Shown piece by piece: positions 33,506-44,489 of a DNA stretch of 64,000 nt. The notes beneath the pieces are model-generated. The model was not told where the DNA came from and did not search any database. It saw only the letters and a program-made list of their open reading frames with translations. Where the stretch lies: assembly GCA_021209875.1 (NCBI GenBank), contig JAGYVD010000001.1:682001-746000 (forward strand), in the 5' to 3' direction. The stretch is from Rosellinia necatrix. Taxonomy: Eukaryota; Ascomycota; Sordariomycetes; Xylariales; Xylariaceae. The translations under genes and the position numbers were made by a program. The first letter of the stretch is position 1, and every line of letters begins with the position of its first letter.

Positions 33506-35077
33506 AGCGGTCGGTGGGTGGCGAGGACGAGGAGATGGCGATGGTGCGAGGCGGTCTGGCGGTCTGGTGGGCTGGTGGGCTGGCGGGATGAACAAAGAGG
33601 CCGGAATGCAATGCTGTAGCTAAAGCGAGGGACCGGAGTGAGAGTCAGGTATATCGATACGGGAGTGCCGAGGAGAATGCAGGGTCGTCGCCAAAGAGCC
33701 CGGGTGCTATTATTATGCGGGTGGGTAAGGAAGGGGACGCATGGGGCTCTTTTGACGCGAGCGCTTTCATGCGGGACAACTGGTCAATGTTTGTCGCACA
33801 CGTTGCTCAGGGGACTTGTAATTGGCCGAGGCGGTGGCAGTGGCAGCCGAATAACTGCCTACACTACTTAGGTAGCTAAGGAAAGCAGTTGCTAGGTAGG
33901 GGTGAGAGCGTGTGTATTTGCTTCATTCACTGGTGTAATGCGGACAGTTATGGACATATTGTTTGTAGGTTGGGGGGTTGTCGTGAACCTGTCACCTGTC
34001 TGCTGAAGGCACTTGCTTTAGTCTGTTCAGACGCACCTGAGTCAGTCTTGTCAGCTCCCAGGGATGGGCTGATTGACTGCCTGCCTGTTGGCTGGCCGCC
34101 TGCCTAACCTGAGGCAAGGCCTTCCAACGTTTCAGATGCTTCGCCGCCTGAGCCACTAAAAACTGCCACAACTGACACCCATAACAGGACCCCTACATGG
34201 GATACTCAGGTAACTAGTGTGGGGAAGGTTTTTGAACGAGCAGAACCCCAGATTTGGGTTGAGTCGAGTCTTGGCTCGAGGCTGAAAGTGGACCCCGACA
34301 ATGTTGATGCAACCTGTTATGTATGTACCTAATCTACCTCTTACTGCGGTGCATAAATTACCTACCTAGGTTGGTAGATAGTATGGATCGAGCTACTTGT
34401 GTCCCCGGTATCATCATATCCCGACTAGATGCATGTCCCCTCCACTCTTTAGCATAAATGCACTAAATCAGATGTTCGGTAAAACTCGACCCCCGGATAA
34501 CAAGGTGCCAAACCCCTCCAAGCCACTGGTGAGCATTCTCCAAGCTGGTTTGGGGCGGGACTCAGCCTGGGCTGGCGGGGCAGCATACCTAACTACTTAC
34601 CTAGTTAGAATAGACGAGGTTGGAAGTCTAATTTCTCAGAATCCACTTTGTGCCGTAAGCTTTTTTTTTCCTTCTGCCCCTCATGAAAAAGGGCTGGTTG
34701 GGAACATCGCATAATAAAACTCAATCCAGCAAACCAGAACCACCGCCCTCGAACCCTCTCTTCTTCTCCTTCCTCACAAGGTTTGTCTTCGACCACTTTC
34801 CGAGGCAATCGATCTGGTCGTTGACTTGGGCAAACATCCCCATTGTTTGTTTGACGAGGCCTTGAGGCTGGTCCGCAGCCGGAAATCCGTCACCACGTCT
34901 CCTTCTACCTTCATTCCTCTTCCTTTCGCTTCTCTCTCCCGTGTTTTTCGACCCATCGCAGCGAGCTCTGCGTTTTCTCCTCTCTCTACATACCCGTCTA
35001 CATCTGCCCGTGTGCCTAGTTGCACCGTCATATACATCACCACTCGTACCTACGCTAAGCGACGTTCAGCCCCAAAG
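33506..35077. other. Divergent promoter region of the PPPDE and OLA1 genes
   Basis: No gene is supported. TACCTA/TAGGTA patches lie near 33858-33900 and 34325-34382. The last 350 bp before OLA1 are pyrimidine-rich (for example cttctcctctctctac-like stretches at 34925-34990), typical of a strongly expressed fungal gene leader; a 5'-UTR intron is possible but not demonstrable. Confidence 0.45.
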
Positions 35078-36536
35078 ATGCCTCCCAAGAAGGGTGCGGT
35101 CGAGGAGAAGCTCCTTCTGGGCCGTCCTGGCAACAACTTGAAGGCTGGCATTGTCGGTCTTGCCAATGTTGGCAAATCCACCTTGTTCCAGGCCATCACC
35201 AAGTGCAGTCTCGGGAATCCCGCCGTAAGCGTTCTGCTGTTCAATGCGTCTGCTTCGTCTCTGACATAGGTACGAGTAGAACTTCCCTTACGCTACCATT
35301 GATCCTGAAGAGTCTCGTGTCATCGTCCCTGATGACCGTTACGACTGGCTGTGCGCAAAGTACAACCCCAAGAGTCGGGTGCCAGCCCACTTGACTGTCT
35401 ACGATATCGCAGGTCTCACCAGGGGTGCCTCCACTGGTGCTGGTCTTGGGAACGCTTTCTTGTCACACATTCGCGCCGTCGATGCCATCTTCCAGGTCGT
35501 TCGGTGTTTCGATGACGCCGAGATCATTCACGTCGAAGGCGACGTCAACCCTGTCAGAGATCTGGATATCATTGCAGATGAGCTGCGAACAAAAGATATA
35601 GAGTTTACCGAGAAGTCGATAGAGAACCAGAAGAAGAAGACTCGTGTCGGTGGCCAGAGTCTGGAGGTCAAAAAGGCTAAGGAAGAGGAGGCCATTATGG
35701 AAAAGGTCTTGGCCTGGCTGAAGGACGGCAAGGACGTCCGAAAGGGCAATTGGGTTCCAAAGGAGGTAAGCTTATGAAATTTTTCTTCGCTTTTCATTAC
35801 ACACTTTCCCTCTTTTATGATGACAAAGGGCCATAGCGCCTGATCTAATCCCAGCTCTTCGAGTGGCCTCACTATACAACGCAGAGTGCGCACTGAGATC
35901 AAAAACATGCTCTGATTTCTTATTCACAATCTCCCCCCGACGGCATATCATGGTGATGATAATGAGTACTGATCATGTACACAGGTTGAGGTTATCAACA
36001 CCCTGTTTTTGCTCTCTGCAAAGCCGGTTGTATATCTCGTCAATCTTTCCGAGAAAGATTACACAAGAAAAAAGAACAAGCATCTCTCTAAGATTGCAGA
36101 ATGGATGAAGGAGCACGCCGCTGGTGACCCTATCCTTCCGATTTCAGTCTGCTTTGAGGAGCGTCTGACTCATTTGGAGAACGACGAAGCAGTTGCTGAG
36201 GAATGCAAAAACTGCGGCATTGAATCCGCACTCCCCAAGATTGTTACTACAATGCGCAAAGCGTTGCACCTACGTAGTTTCTTCACCGTTGGTACCGATG
36301 AGGTTCGACAGTGGACTATCAGGGAAGGCACCAAGGCGCCCCAAGCTGCCGGTGTTATTCACACAGATTTTGAGAAGACCTTCATACAAGCTGTGGTATA
36401 CAATTTCGGTATGCTGAAGGAGCTTGGCGACGAATCCGAAGTCAAAGCTAAGGGTAAGGTCATGACGAAAGGAAAAGATTATGTAGTTGATGATGGTGAT
36501 ATCCTTTTGATTAAAGCCGGTGCTGCTAAGGGTTAA
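35078..36536 (+). CDS. OLA1: Obg-like ATPase OLA1 / YchF-family P-loop NTPase
   Basis: Exons 35078-35224, 35280-35765 and 35985-36536 encode 393 residues, the usual family length. The introns are 55 and 219 nt. The acceptor of intron 1 is the second AG (CGAGTAG), because that restores [18 protein letters not shown]. Motifs: G1 GLANVGKST, switch region [16 protein letters not shown]3 [11 protein letters not shown], and G4 NLSEKD in place of NKxD, the change that gives this family ATP preference. A coiled-coil insertion ([11 protein letters not shown] region) and the C-terminal TGS-like domain ([36 protein letters not shown]) are present. OLA1 associates with ribosomes and stress responses in other eukaryotes. 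The frame is intact. Confidence 0.95.
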
Positions 36537-37124
36537 AGCAACAACCACATAGCTTAGAGCTCGGAGTTTGAACATGGTACTTTCGTACTGGTACTACGAT
36601 AGACAATCTACCAAGAAATTCCAGTGTAGCCACTATCAGCCTCCTGCCAATTGTGAATGCCCAATATGGGTGTATTCACCCAGCGGGCCAGCATCGATTT
36701 AGATAGTGAGTTGCTGCTGGCCCTTCGAATATTTAGTATCTTATTAATCCTCGCGTTACTTGTGTCTTTAACACAGACTAGGATAGCATGTCAAAAACTT
36801 CTTGCATTGGGACAAAGCGCCCATTACCACAAAGCACCTACTTGGATAAAGCACCGACCCGGGTATTCACAATTCAGCAAAGAGAGGGTTCCCACAATGT
36901 CTATTATCTAAACAAGGATGTCTTAGGTTATGAGGTCCAGATTACCGAAAGCAACCCTTGGTAATGTCAAAGATGACAATGAAACTTGCAAGGAGTAAAA
37001 GACTTTGCATCCCGCTCTTGGTTTCCCAGCATCCACGGCATCCATAAGAGAGAACTCGTTTGCCAATACCACATTGCCATTCGCTAAGATACTCTGTCGT
37101 CAGGATTTCGCAAAGTGTTTCATC
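36537..37124. other. Intergenic, no gene seen
   Basis: 3' region of OLA1 and promoter of the next plus-strand gene. Nothing recognised. Confidence 0.5.
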
Positions 37125-37994
37125 ATGGCACCGAAACGGCCTTCTCTAGATCAAGGTCCTGAGAAGGACCCCCCCAAGAGGCCACGCCTCCACCCCGATG
37201 CTCTGACAAAGGAAAAGCTCCGCGACGCTGTTGACTCAAACGAGATTGACGAATATTCGCCCAATATCAATAGCAGCGACTTTGCCGAAGACGAAGAAGT
37301 GCCCCCAGATGCCGCTCATGCTCTGCCAGGTGGTACGAATGACGATGCCGATGAGGGGGAAGAACGGGAACTCCCACCCTTGATGATGATTCTCCCACGC
37401 AACTCGAAACGAAAGCCGCTTGTGTCACGCCGGTTTACCAGGGAGAAAATCGTGGAGGAGGACCTTTCTCATAGACCGGGGCTCCTGTTGGTCGGCAAAT
37501 TACCGAAGCCGCCCCTACCCTACCGAACCACCCCATCATCTGACGCTGCCAAACGTCAGACCCTAGGGTATATCTCTCCTCCCCGGCCTCCCGCGTCCTC
37601 TTCTTCCTCTTCGTCTGGGGAACCGGAGTCATCGTCGCAGCCAAAGGGGGGCGATTCCAATGGCGACAACGACACCGGCAATGCCCATGAGACGCTCATT
37701 GACAGAAGCGAGGGCGTAGAGGATGATTTACTCACCGTGCAGACGCGGAGGACCGGGCGCGTGCTGAACTTCATCATCAGGGCCAGGATGAGCGGCATCG
37801 ACGTCGACAGCCCCGACGCCATCGCTGCTGTGAGCCCCGAGAGATGGGCCGAACTCGTCGATACGCCCGAGACTGCGGCGAGATCCATGCTCACTGCCCT
37901 GATGACATTGCCATATTGGGATCTGGTCCCCCTTTTCGCGAAGGCCAATGACTTCGTGGACGAGCTTGAGGCATTGGGTATTACCATCGAGTAA
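37125..37994 (+). CDS. Hypothetical acidic, probably nuclear protein
   Basis: A 289-residue intron-less ORF from ATG 37125. The N-terminus has two basic clusters of nuclear-localisation type (APKRPS and PPKRPRLHP), then long acidic and Ser/Pro-rich disordered stretches (EDEEVPPDA, EGEERELPP, a Ser run near 37597-37620). Only the last 85 residues look folded: TRRTGRVLNFIIRARMSG, then SPERWAELVDTPETAARSM and LPYWDLVPLFAKANDFVDEL, mostly helical. I do not recognise a family. The codon pattern and the lack of competing frames support a real gene. Confidence 0.65.
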   Translation: MAPKRPSLDQGPEKDPPKRPRLHPDALTKEKLRDAVDSNEIDEYSPNINSSDFAEDEEVPPDAAHALPGGTNDDADEGEERELPPLMMILPRNSKRKPLVSRRFTREKIVEEDLSHRPGLLLVGKLPKPPLPYRTTPSSDAAKRQTLGYISPPRPPASSSSSSSGEPESSSQPKGGDSNGDNDTGNAHETLIDRSEGVEDDLLTVQTRRTGRVLNFIIRARMSGIDVDSPDAIAAVSPERWAELVDTPETAARSMLTALMTLPYWDLVPLFAKANDFVDELEALGITIE

Positions 37995-38502
37995 TGGACG
38001 AGAGACGAGAGGGTTTTAAGGGTTAAAACTTGATTTAGTAATACGAAGTGCGATGCATTCATGCGATGAACAAAACCGTGCTTGATCATACTGCTGTTCA
38101 ATTCGTTACTTGGTTGGAACCATTGTGGCACTCCCTGACACGACATGTCTATACTATTTCTCAAAATAACACTGTGACAATACCATAAATCTAATAATCC
38201 ATTGCCGCAATGGTCAGGAAGCTTGTAAGAAACTCGCTGAGCACTCCTCCCATCGCGGTTGGCTGCCCAGTGTCTCTTCGCCACTTGCTAAGGCAGTCTT
38301 GATTTCACCGTATATTGAACCAATGTCTAAGTTGGTTCGTAGGATCAACGCAGTGCTTAATCACCCGCAGTCTGTCAAAACCCTCACCATATATCACCCC
38401 CGGTGGCTCGTCGCCATGGCCAACATTGGCGTCCCTAAGATAACGCCAAACGACAACTCGTCATGTGGGGATAAATCATAATGGGGGAGTAAACGTACAT
38501 AG
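37995..38502. other. Intergenic, no gene seen
   Basis: Spacer between the hypothetical gene and the FAD-oxidase relic; nothing recognised. Confidence 0.4.
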
Positions 38503-39030
38503 CGTCATTGGGCAGGACGCGGGTGGTGTATGTGATGGGGCCCAGGACGTAGAGGCTAACGAAGACGGCGCGCCCGGAGAGAACCCGGCTGCCCTTGTAC
38601 AGGAACAGGTCGGTGATATCACCACTGGCTCGTTCGTCGGCGACCCGCCGGCCACGAAGCACATGTAAAGCCTCATGTCAGACCTGAGCTCAAGATCTTG
38701 AATGGCCAGGATGACCTGCTCTAGCTTGTCTGGGGTGAAATACCAGGAAACCCGTCCAGGCGGGGAAGTCGTCGCCCGCCGCGGGATACGCCCTCACGAC
38801 CGCCGAGGTCGCGATGCCGGGATTGGGCGTCGCACCGCGGAGAACGAGCACGTTGTCCACGCCGAAGCCGTATCGCCCTAGAAATATTGCCTAGCCCGCC
38901 GGAGATGGTCTCCTTCACGCTCGATCTGCCTCCGGTCGTGGCTTCCGTTCTATTGTTGTTGAAGGTCACCTGGTTTAGTTGTGCCAGGTTGATCAAGGCG
39001 CCGTCTGTGCCGAAGCTCCGGTTGCGAACC
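38503..39030 (-). pseudogene. Relic of an FAD-linked (berberine-bridge type) oxidoreductase
   Basis: Four fragments in order on the minus strand match the later part of a FAD_binding_4 oxidase: ALINLAQLNQVTFN, then RYGFGVDNVLVLRG with PNPGIATSAVVRAYP, then WYFTPDKLEQVILAIQDLEL, and finally TDLFLYKGS with GRAVFVSLYVLGPI. They lie in different reading frames, so at least three shifts separate them. About 28 residues between the GVDNV and ATPNPGIA segments are missing, as are the N-terminal FAD-binding half and the C-terminal BBE part. Loss of both ends plus the internal deletion makes this a genuine relic rather than a sequencing problem. Neighbours are methyltransferases, which fits an old tailoring cluster. 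Confidence 0.7.
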
Positions 39031-40275
39031 CGCTGCTCCCGTTTTATGCTAGGAAAGGGATGTCTTTGCTCGTGCAGTACTTTACCTACATACTAGTTGG
39101 CGCGTCTACATATATATGGGTATTCATTCTATGGAGAGGAGTGGTAGAGCAAGAGTTACTGTGATTGCAACGTCAGATTCGGTCTACACAGTCACAACAG
39201 CACCCGGGTTCGGTACGGAGTACGAACGCCACCGTGGTGGTGCCTTCTCGGGGATCAGGTCTCGGTGCGAGAGCCGAGGCGTCCGTTCAGCATTCAAGCG
39301 CTCTGATAATGATGCATAGTCGGCGAATGTTGCTGGGTTGACCGTTGTGGTACTAGATTGATAGGAACTGAATCCTGTGTCTCATTACTCCCTCCAGTAG
39401 AAAGTTGCAATACCGTGGCGTCTATAGTCCACCCTTTATATAGAACCTTTGAAGGAAACAAGTCGTGAAGTATCTGGCTGTTGGATTACCTTCGGTTATA
39501 GGCCAGCCGGAGTATCTTAGTACACGCAGAGGGCGGGACAGGAAACTAGTTTTAAGCCTTGCGTTAACGTACCTGTGGTCACACCGGGTATTCTTTCAAG
39601 TTGAACCGGGCCTCATAACCCCTCTAAATGTAAGGCGAAATGCAGAAAATATCACCAAGCTAAACCAGTCCGTTGTATCATGCTCCTAGTGCACCATTCT
39701 ACACGACGACCACTGCTGCCAAGATCTACGACACTAAAGATCATCGACGGAAAAGGCATACTATAGGTAGCATGTTGACACTTTTCACCCGATTCAGAAC
39801 CCATTACATCGGTACCAACATTGTAGAGACGTATCTCATCGAGCGTAGCAAACACACCCCATCCCTCTTAGGTAACCACGCTTCGTGAGATGTTGCAAGG
39901 GCAAATGTTCGATACTTTTCGCTGACCCGTGTATGGGAAAGGGAAAGACAGACCTGAAGGAACAACGATCCATAATGCGAGTCATTCGCATTACGAATGA
40001 GTAATTCATGGATATCTGAAATGCATTCAAATAAAGCCACTGCGGCGTCTTAGAATGCCCTTTTACGATATATGCAAACAAGCTGCACGGCCAGTGACTC
40101 ATCGAAGGTGGCGCCAAGAAACCGATCATTGTCGGTTCATAAGCTACGAAGCCCTCGTCATATTACCTAAACTGCACCATCACTTAAGCCATCTTTATAT
40201 CAACGACGAGCGTTCCAACCAACCCCGCCATCAAAAACAACCGTAATTACCCTCCCCCTCCCCACTCGCTCAAAA
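39031..40275. other. Intergenic, no gene seen
   Basis: No further FAD-oxidase sequence is visible upstream of the relic. Short ORFs on both strands lack features. Promoter of the SAM methyltransferase at the right edge. Confidence 0.45.
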
Positions 40276-41111
40276 ATGGCTGCACCGACGACGGCGGCGG
40301 ATCCCCCCTCCGGCTCCATCCGCTATCTCCCCACCAACGAGGCCTACGACCGGTGGGCAGAAGTATACGACAGCGACGGCAACTTCCTGCAAGCGCTCGA
40401 CGACCTCGAGCTCAAGACGCTGTTCCCGCGCTTCGCAGCGTCGGTCGTGGCATCGTCTCTGTCGTCGTCGTCGTCGGAGCCGCAGCGCGTCGTGGACCTG
40501 GGCTGCGGCACAGGCCGCAACACGGCGCTGCTTCTCGCAAGGTTCCCGGGGGCCGAGGTGGTGGCGCTGGACGCGAGCCGGGGTATGCTCGAGGTGGCGA
40601 GGACACGGCTCGCCGGCCCCGCCGCCGCCGCCGCCGCCGCCGCTGGCGGGCGCCTGCGCCTCGACCTCTTCGACATGCTCGCCGCGCGGCGCCGCCGGCG
40701 TCCGTGGCCGCGGGCACGGCGGACGGCGTGGTCAGCACGCTCGTGGCCGAGCACGTGCCGCTGCCGGCCTTCTTCGCGCACGCGGCCCAGCTCCTGCGCC
40801 CCGGCGGCGCCCTGCTGCTGACCAACATGCACCCGGACATGGGCGCCGTCTCGCAGGCCGGCTTCGTCGACCCCGCCACCGGCGAGAAGATCCGGCCCGC
40901 GAGCCACGCGCACGCCGTGGGGGACGTCGTGCGCGAGGCGCGCGCCCACGGGCTCGAGGTCCTGGCCGGCCGCCGCGGCGCCGACGGCGAGGCCGGCATC
41001 CTCGAGAGGGTCGTCAGCGAGGACATGGTCGAGGCGCTCGGGCCGAGGAGCGCCAAGTGGGTTGGCATCGCGTGTTGGTTTGGCGGCGTGTTTCGCAAGG
41101 TGGAGGCGTGA
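40276..41111 (+). CDS. Class I SAM-dependent methyltransferase, one apparent frameshift
   Basis: The ATG at 40276 encodes [21 protein letters not shown], then motif [22 protein letters not shown], the acidic loop [15 protein letters not shown], an alanine run (40618-40643) and LDLFDML. The conserved continuation [22 protein letters not shown], with motif [18 protein letters not shown], is in another frame from 40692 to the TGA at 41109-41111. One base appears to be missing within the GC-rich stretch 40681-40692. The end, [14 protein letters not shown], is typical of small fungal methyltransferases of the UbiE/Methyltransf_25 type. The substrate is unknown; the position beside an O-methyltransferase suggests small-molecule methylation (inference). 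Confidence 0.82.
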
Positions 41112-42029
41112 AGGGCTTTAAGAGGGGGGGGGAGGCGGTGATATGGGGATTAGAATGAATGATCACTTGCCCATCGTGGTATGGAGGCATGGGATTCATC
41201 CTTTTTACTGGGTAGGTTGCCCTGTCGAGTTGCGCTGCGAAACTAATCGGTGTTCGTCTGTGTAAGCATTATATAGAATACGTGTCATTGTGACTTGCGA
41301 GATTTTATTCAAAATTGCTCTCTTTGAATACAAAAATTTTTTTTCTGGGCATGACGCGTGAGGAGAGGGAATGGTCGGAGACCTCTTCACATACCATCGA
41401 TCGTTTACACTCCGTGGTCCCATCGTGACTAGTTTTGACTATTCTGAAGTAAACTCATACCTCTTGTTGAGCTTTGGCGCTATTATAGCTATGAAATCGT
41501 TGCACTGGACTCGGCGACGGATCCTAGAGCAGTCTTGCCGTTATATAAATTTCATAAAATGATACATGCCCTAAATTAGGCATTGTGGCAAAACCCAAGC
41601 GAGGACACAGAGCTGTGGTAGGGGGGCGAAACGACGAGGAAAAAGCAGCGTCTTTATTTATGCGGACCCTCTATAGAAGTAGTTGCAGTCATCAAATCTG
41701 ACAAAGTTCAAACCGAACAATGCTGCTACCTACGCACATAGCACAAGACACACGAGCCATGCGTAAATGACTGGATCCCAGCCAGTAATTAAGTCTATGC
41801 TAGAATCGGTATAGTTATGTGGAACTTGGTGATTGGCTCCAGCTGCCTTTTCAGTGGTGGTGGATCTGAACCGAGATTGAAACGACGTATTTTTCAGTGG
41901 CTCGCCTATATTAGAGCATCACTGAAGCTCTCACACACAAGCTCATATACCATAACTTCTTTCTCGCTTAGTCTTGAGAAAAGGGAAAAAAAAGGGAAAA
42001 AAAAAGAGAAAAAAAAATAAAAAGAAAAG
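41112..42029. other. Intergenic; A-rich leader at the right end
   Basis: No gene seen. Positions 41981-42029 are almost all adenine with interspersed g (gggaaaaaaaagggaaaa type), ending directly at the ATG of the next gene. Confidence 0.5.
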
Positions 42030-42401
42030 ATGGCTTCCCCGGCGGCCATTACCATATACGCCTTCGGCATCACGGCGCTGCTGGCGGGTATCTCATCATT
42101 AGTCGACCCGGCCTCCTCGGCCTCGCAGCTCAACTTCCCCCTCGCTTGCACGCCGGTGGCCCGGGGCAATGCGCTCGCCGCTATCGCCATGGGACTCTAC
42201 TATAGTCTGGCCGCATATCAAGAAAACACTACATTCTTCATCGCCACCGTGCCCATGCGGCTACTTACGACTACCGTCTTCTTTTCCCAGGGCTGGACTG
42301 TGCCGGCCGTCTGGGAGGGTGCGGGCGCGGTGATCACGGGGACCGCGCTTCTACTTGCGAGTGGGACAGGCGCAGCGTCTAGGAAGAGGTCAAAGATTTG
42401 A
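42030..42401 (+). CDS. Small four-helix membrane protein (DUF4267-like)
   Basis: A single 123-residue ORF with four hydrophobic segments: ITIYAFGITALLAGISSLV, NALAAIAMGLYYSLAAY, FFIATVPMRLLTTTVFFSQ and GAGAVITGTALLLASG, and a basic tail ending RKRSKI. The ARGN...MGLYY and VPMRLLTT positions resemble the DUF4267 family of small fungal and bacterial membrane proteins, some of which sit near secondary-metabolism genes; I hold that assignment loosely. The ATG follows directly on an A-rich leader. It is convergent with the O-methyltransferase, whose stop lies 264 bp away. Confidence 0.72.
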   Translation: MASPAAITIYAFGITALLAGISSLVDPASSASQLNFPLACTPVARGNALAAIAMGLYYSLAAYQENTTFFIATVPMRLLTTTVFFSQGWTVPAVWEGAGAVITGTALLLASGTGAASRKRSKI

Positions 42402-42665
42402 ATAAAATTCCCGCCCCGAGTACTCGCTAGATACACTGAGTTGAGATTGACTACCGAGAGTCCGGCGAGCTGGGTGAAGGAGGGAAAGGGAAAGAAAATG
42501 GAACTCAATAGAGCACCGGCCGCGGTTTATGCGTGTTGCTCGGGATGTAATGTATAAATACCTCTTATCGGACGGCGTCATTCGCCACTTTGTTATTTCA
42601 AACTCATTCTGTAGGCTACGTTTCACCTCTGCCAAACCAATCGAATGTGCCCCGGCACTTCAAAC

Positions 42666-44113
42666 TCACATCAACTCGGCCTCGATAACGCTCTCCAGAC
42701 AGGATGGGTGCTGCCATATCTTGCGAATCTCAAAACCGGCAGCCCGAAGAAGCGCCCGCCACCTTTCCTCTGTCCGCTCGGCCGCCGAGATCAGATGCAT
42801 CAGGCTGATGTCTGTGACGCTTTGATATAACGTCGCTCCCGTGCCCACCAATACGCTCTCATAGAGAAGAAGCTTCGAATACCCCTCCGTCATTGCCACG
42901 GCGGTATTCTTGAGAATACGCCCCGCGTCAGAGTCGTCCCAATCGTGAAGAATGGCATGCATGAAGTAAGCCCGAGCCCCTGAGTGGTGCGGTGTATATT
43001 AGCTGTGTGCTTACGTCATTCAAGGGTAGCTGGTGGTAAGAAATTAACATCTCAAATGCCCCATCCACTCACCTTTCACGGGCTGGGGCGTGAAGAAATC
43101 ATAATCCATAGCTGTGATCTCTTTGCTCACATTCGCCATCGCAATAACGTCCGGCGTATCTTGCAATATCAGTTTCCCGCTAGGCAAGTCGGGATATCGA
43201 CTGAGCAGACGTTCCACATCTATGCCGTGTGTGCCTCCCACGTCGATGAGAAGCGGCGCCTCTCCGTGAATGTCAAAATCACTCATAAGAATCCCGGTAT
43301 CGTAAACATCCGTCCAGTCTAGCTTATATGCCGCGAGACCGCGCATGAACCCGACAAAGCTGGCTTGATGGCTCGGCTGTGCGCGGCATCGCTCGAACAT
43401 GCCCAATCGCTCCGGGGTCAGGTCCATATAATTGGTGTTCCCCGGGTCGGATGGCTCCGCGTACCCCGTTCGCGACAGGAATCCCGGCAAATTCCTGCTC
43501 GAATCTAGGCCATGGTGGGTACTTGCGGCGCGCAAGGGCATTAGAATAACCAAGGCGCAGAGGCGAGGGGGAAACTGAGGTTGCTACGTACCCAGCTAAA
43601 ATCGTTTGTGCTACAGGCTCTTTCGTTCGGCCTAGGGCTTCCGAGAAGGCGGTCGCGCCGTATTGGTCCTCCCCAAGCTCCTGAACAACGTGCTCGGCAG
43701 CTAAGAGACGAAACAAGCGGCCTTATTTATATGCTATATCAGCAGACATTTCCTCACGAGCTCTTCTATAGAGAATATAGAGTGAATCGCATTGACTTAC
43801 GGAGTAGATTCAAATCGCATAGCGTATGTGCTAGGGCATGAAGCTCCGATAGCGATATCTCGCGTTGTTTACTCGCATACCACGCCTCCCAAATCCCAAG
43901 ATCTAAGACCACTTGTGCCACGGCGTGAACATTAGGGCCGATCCATGACAGACGCCAAGCGCGTTCGAACGGGGTCTCGAGACGAGCAACAAGTCGTCGC
44001 GCCGCTTCTCCGATCGCTATGCGATCGTCATTGTCGCCCGGGCCACAGCCGTAGTCCGCGCCTTGAACGGCGTCTAGAAGGGCGATCAACTCTTGGGCTT
44101 TGCTTGAAGGCAT
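42666..44113 (-). CDS. Fungal O-methyltransferase (plant-type family 2 fold)
   Basis: Four exons (44113-43801, 43721-43592, 43521-43073, 42979-42666) with introns of 79, 70 and 93 nt join in frame to 401 residues. The N-terminal dimerisation/winged-helix part reads through DLNLL-RRLFRLLAAEHVV. Motif I is LLIDVGGTHGIDVERLL (about residues 237-253), with THG where VGGGxG is usual. LILQDTPDVIAMAN follows, and the catalytic stretch is YFMHAILHDWDDSDAGRIL, with the His before DW as general base. The C-terminus ends in RTEERWRALLRAAGFEI. It transfers methyl from SAM to a hydroxyl of a small molecule, unidentified. All junctions are consistent and no defect is visible. Confidence 0.92.
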
Positions 44114-44489
44114 CGTGAGACTTGGGGATCTTTAAATGCGGGGATACTGATGACGGCTATCATTTTGCGAGAACAACTATAGACATGCCTGGTCTGTTAT
44201 AAGGACTGCTAGTGCCTGCTACACTAGTCTAACCCCTCAGTTCCAATATATGTTCACTCTGGAACCATGAGGAGTGAAAAGCCACCGCGAGGGCCGAGCG
44301 TTAGTGGAAGGAGCCGGATTGCAAGGGCATTTGATGTTGACCACCCAGGGCCCAGGACCCAGGCCCCAGAACCCATGACCCTGACACATGCAATCGCGAG
44401 GGTTAGCATTCAAATGCAGCGGGGTCGAGTCCCAGCGGATTTCATCTCCTTGAACGAACTGGGAACAATGAATTTGCTACGTCAAATAA
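44114..44489. other. Spacer between O-methyltransferase and esterase genes
   Basis: About 375 bp upstream of the O-methyltransferase and downstream of the esterase, with a cccagggcccaggacccaggccccag repeat near 44344-44369. No gene. Confidence 0.5.

Noticed and set aside
34826..35077. N-terminal extension of OLA1
   Set aside because: The frame is open but without ATG; the family start MPPKK at 35078 is the obvious one.
40344..41098. Two minus-strand ORFs of more than 200 codons
   Set aside because: Shadows of the plus-strand methyltransferase in very GC-rich DNA; only Arg/Ala/Pro-rich text.
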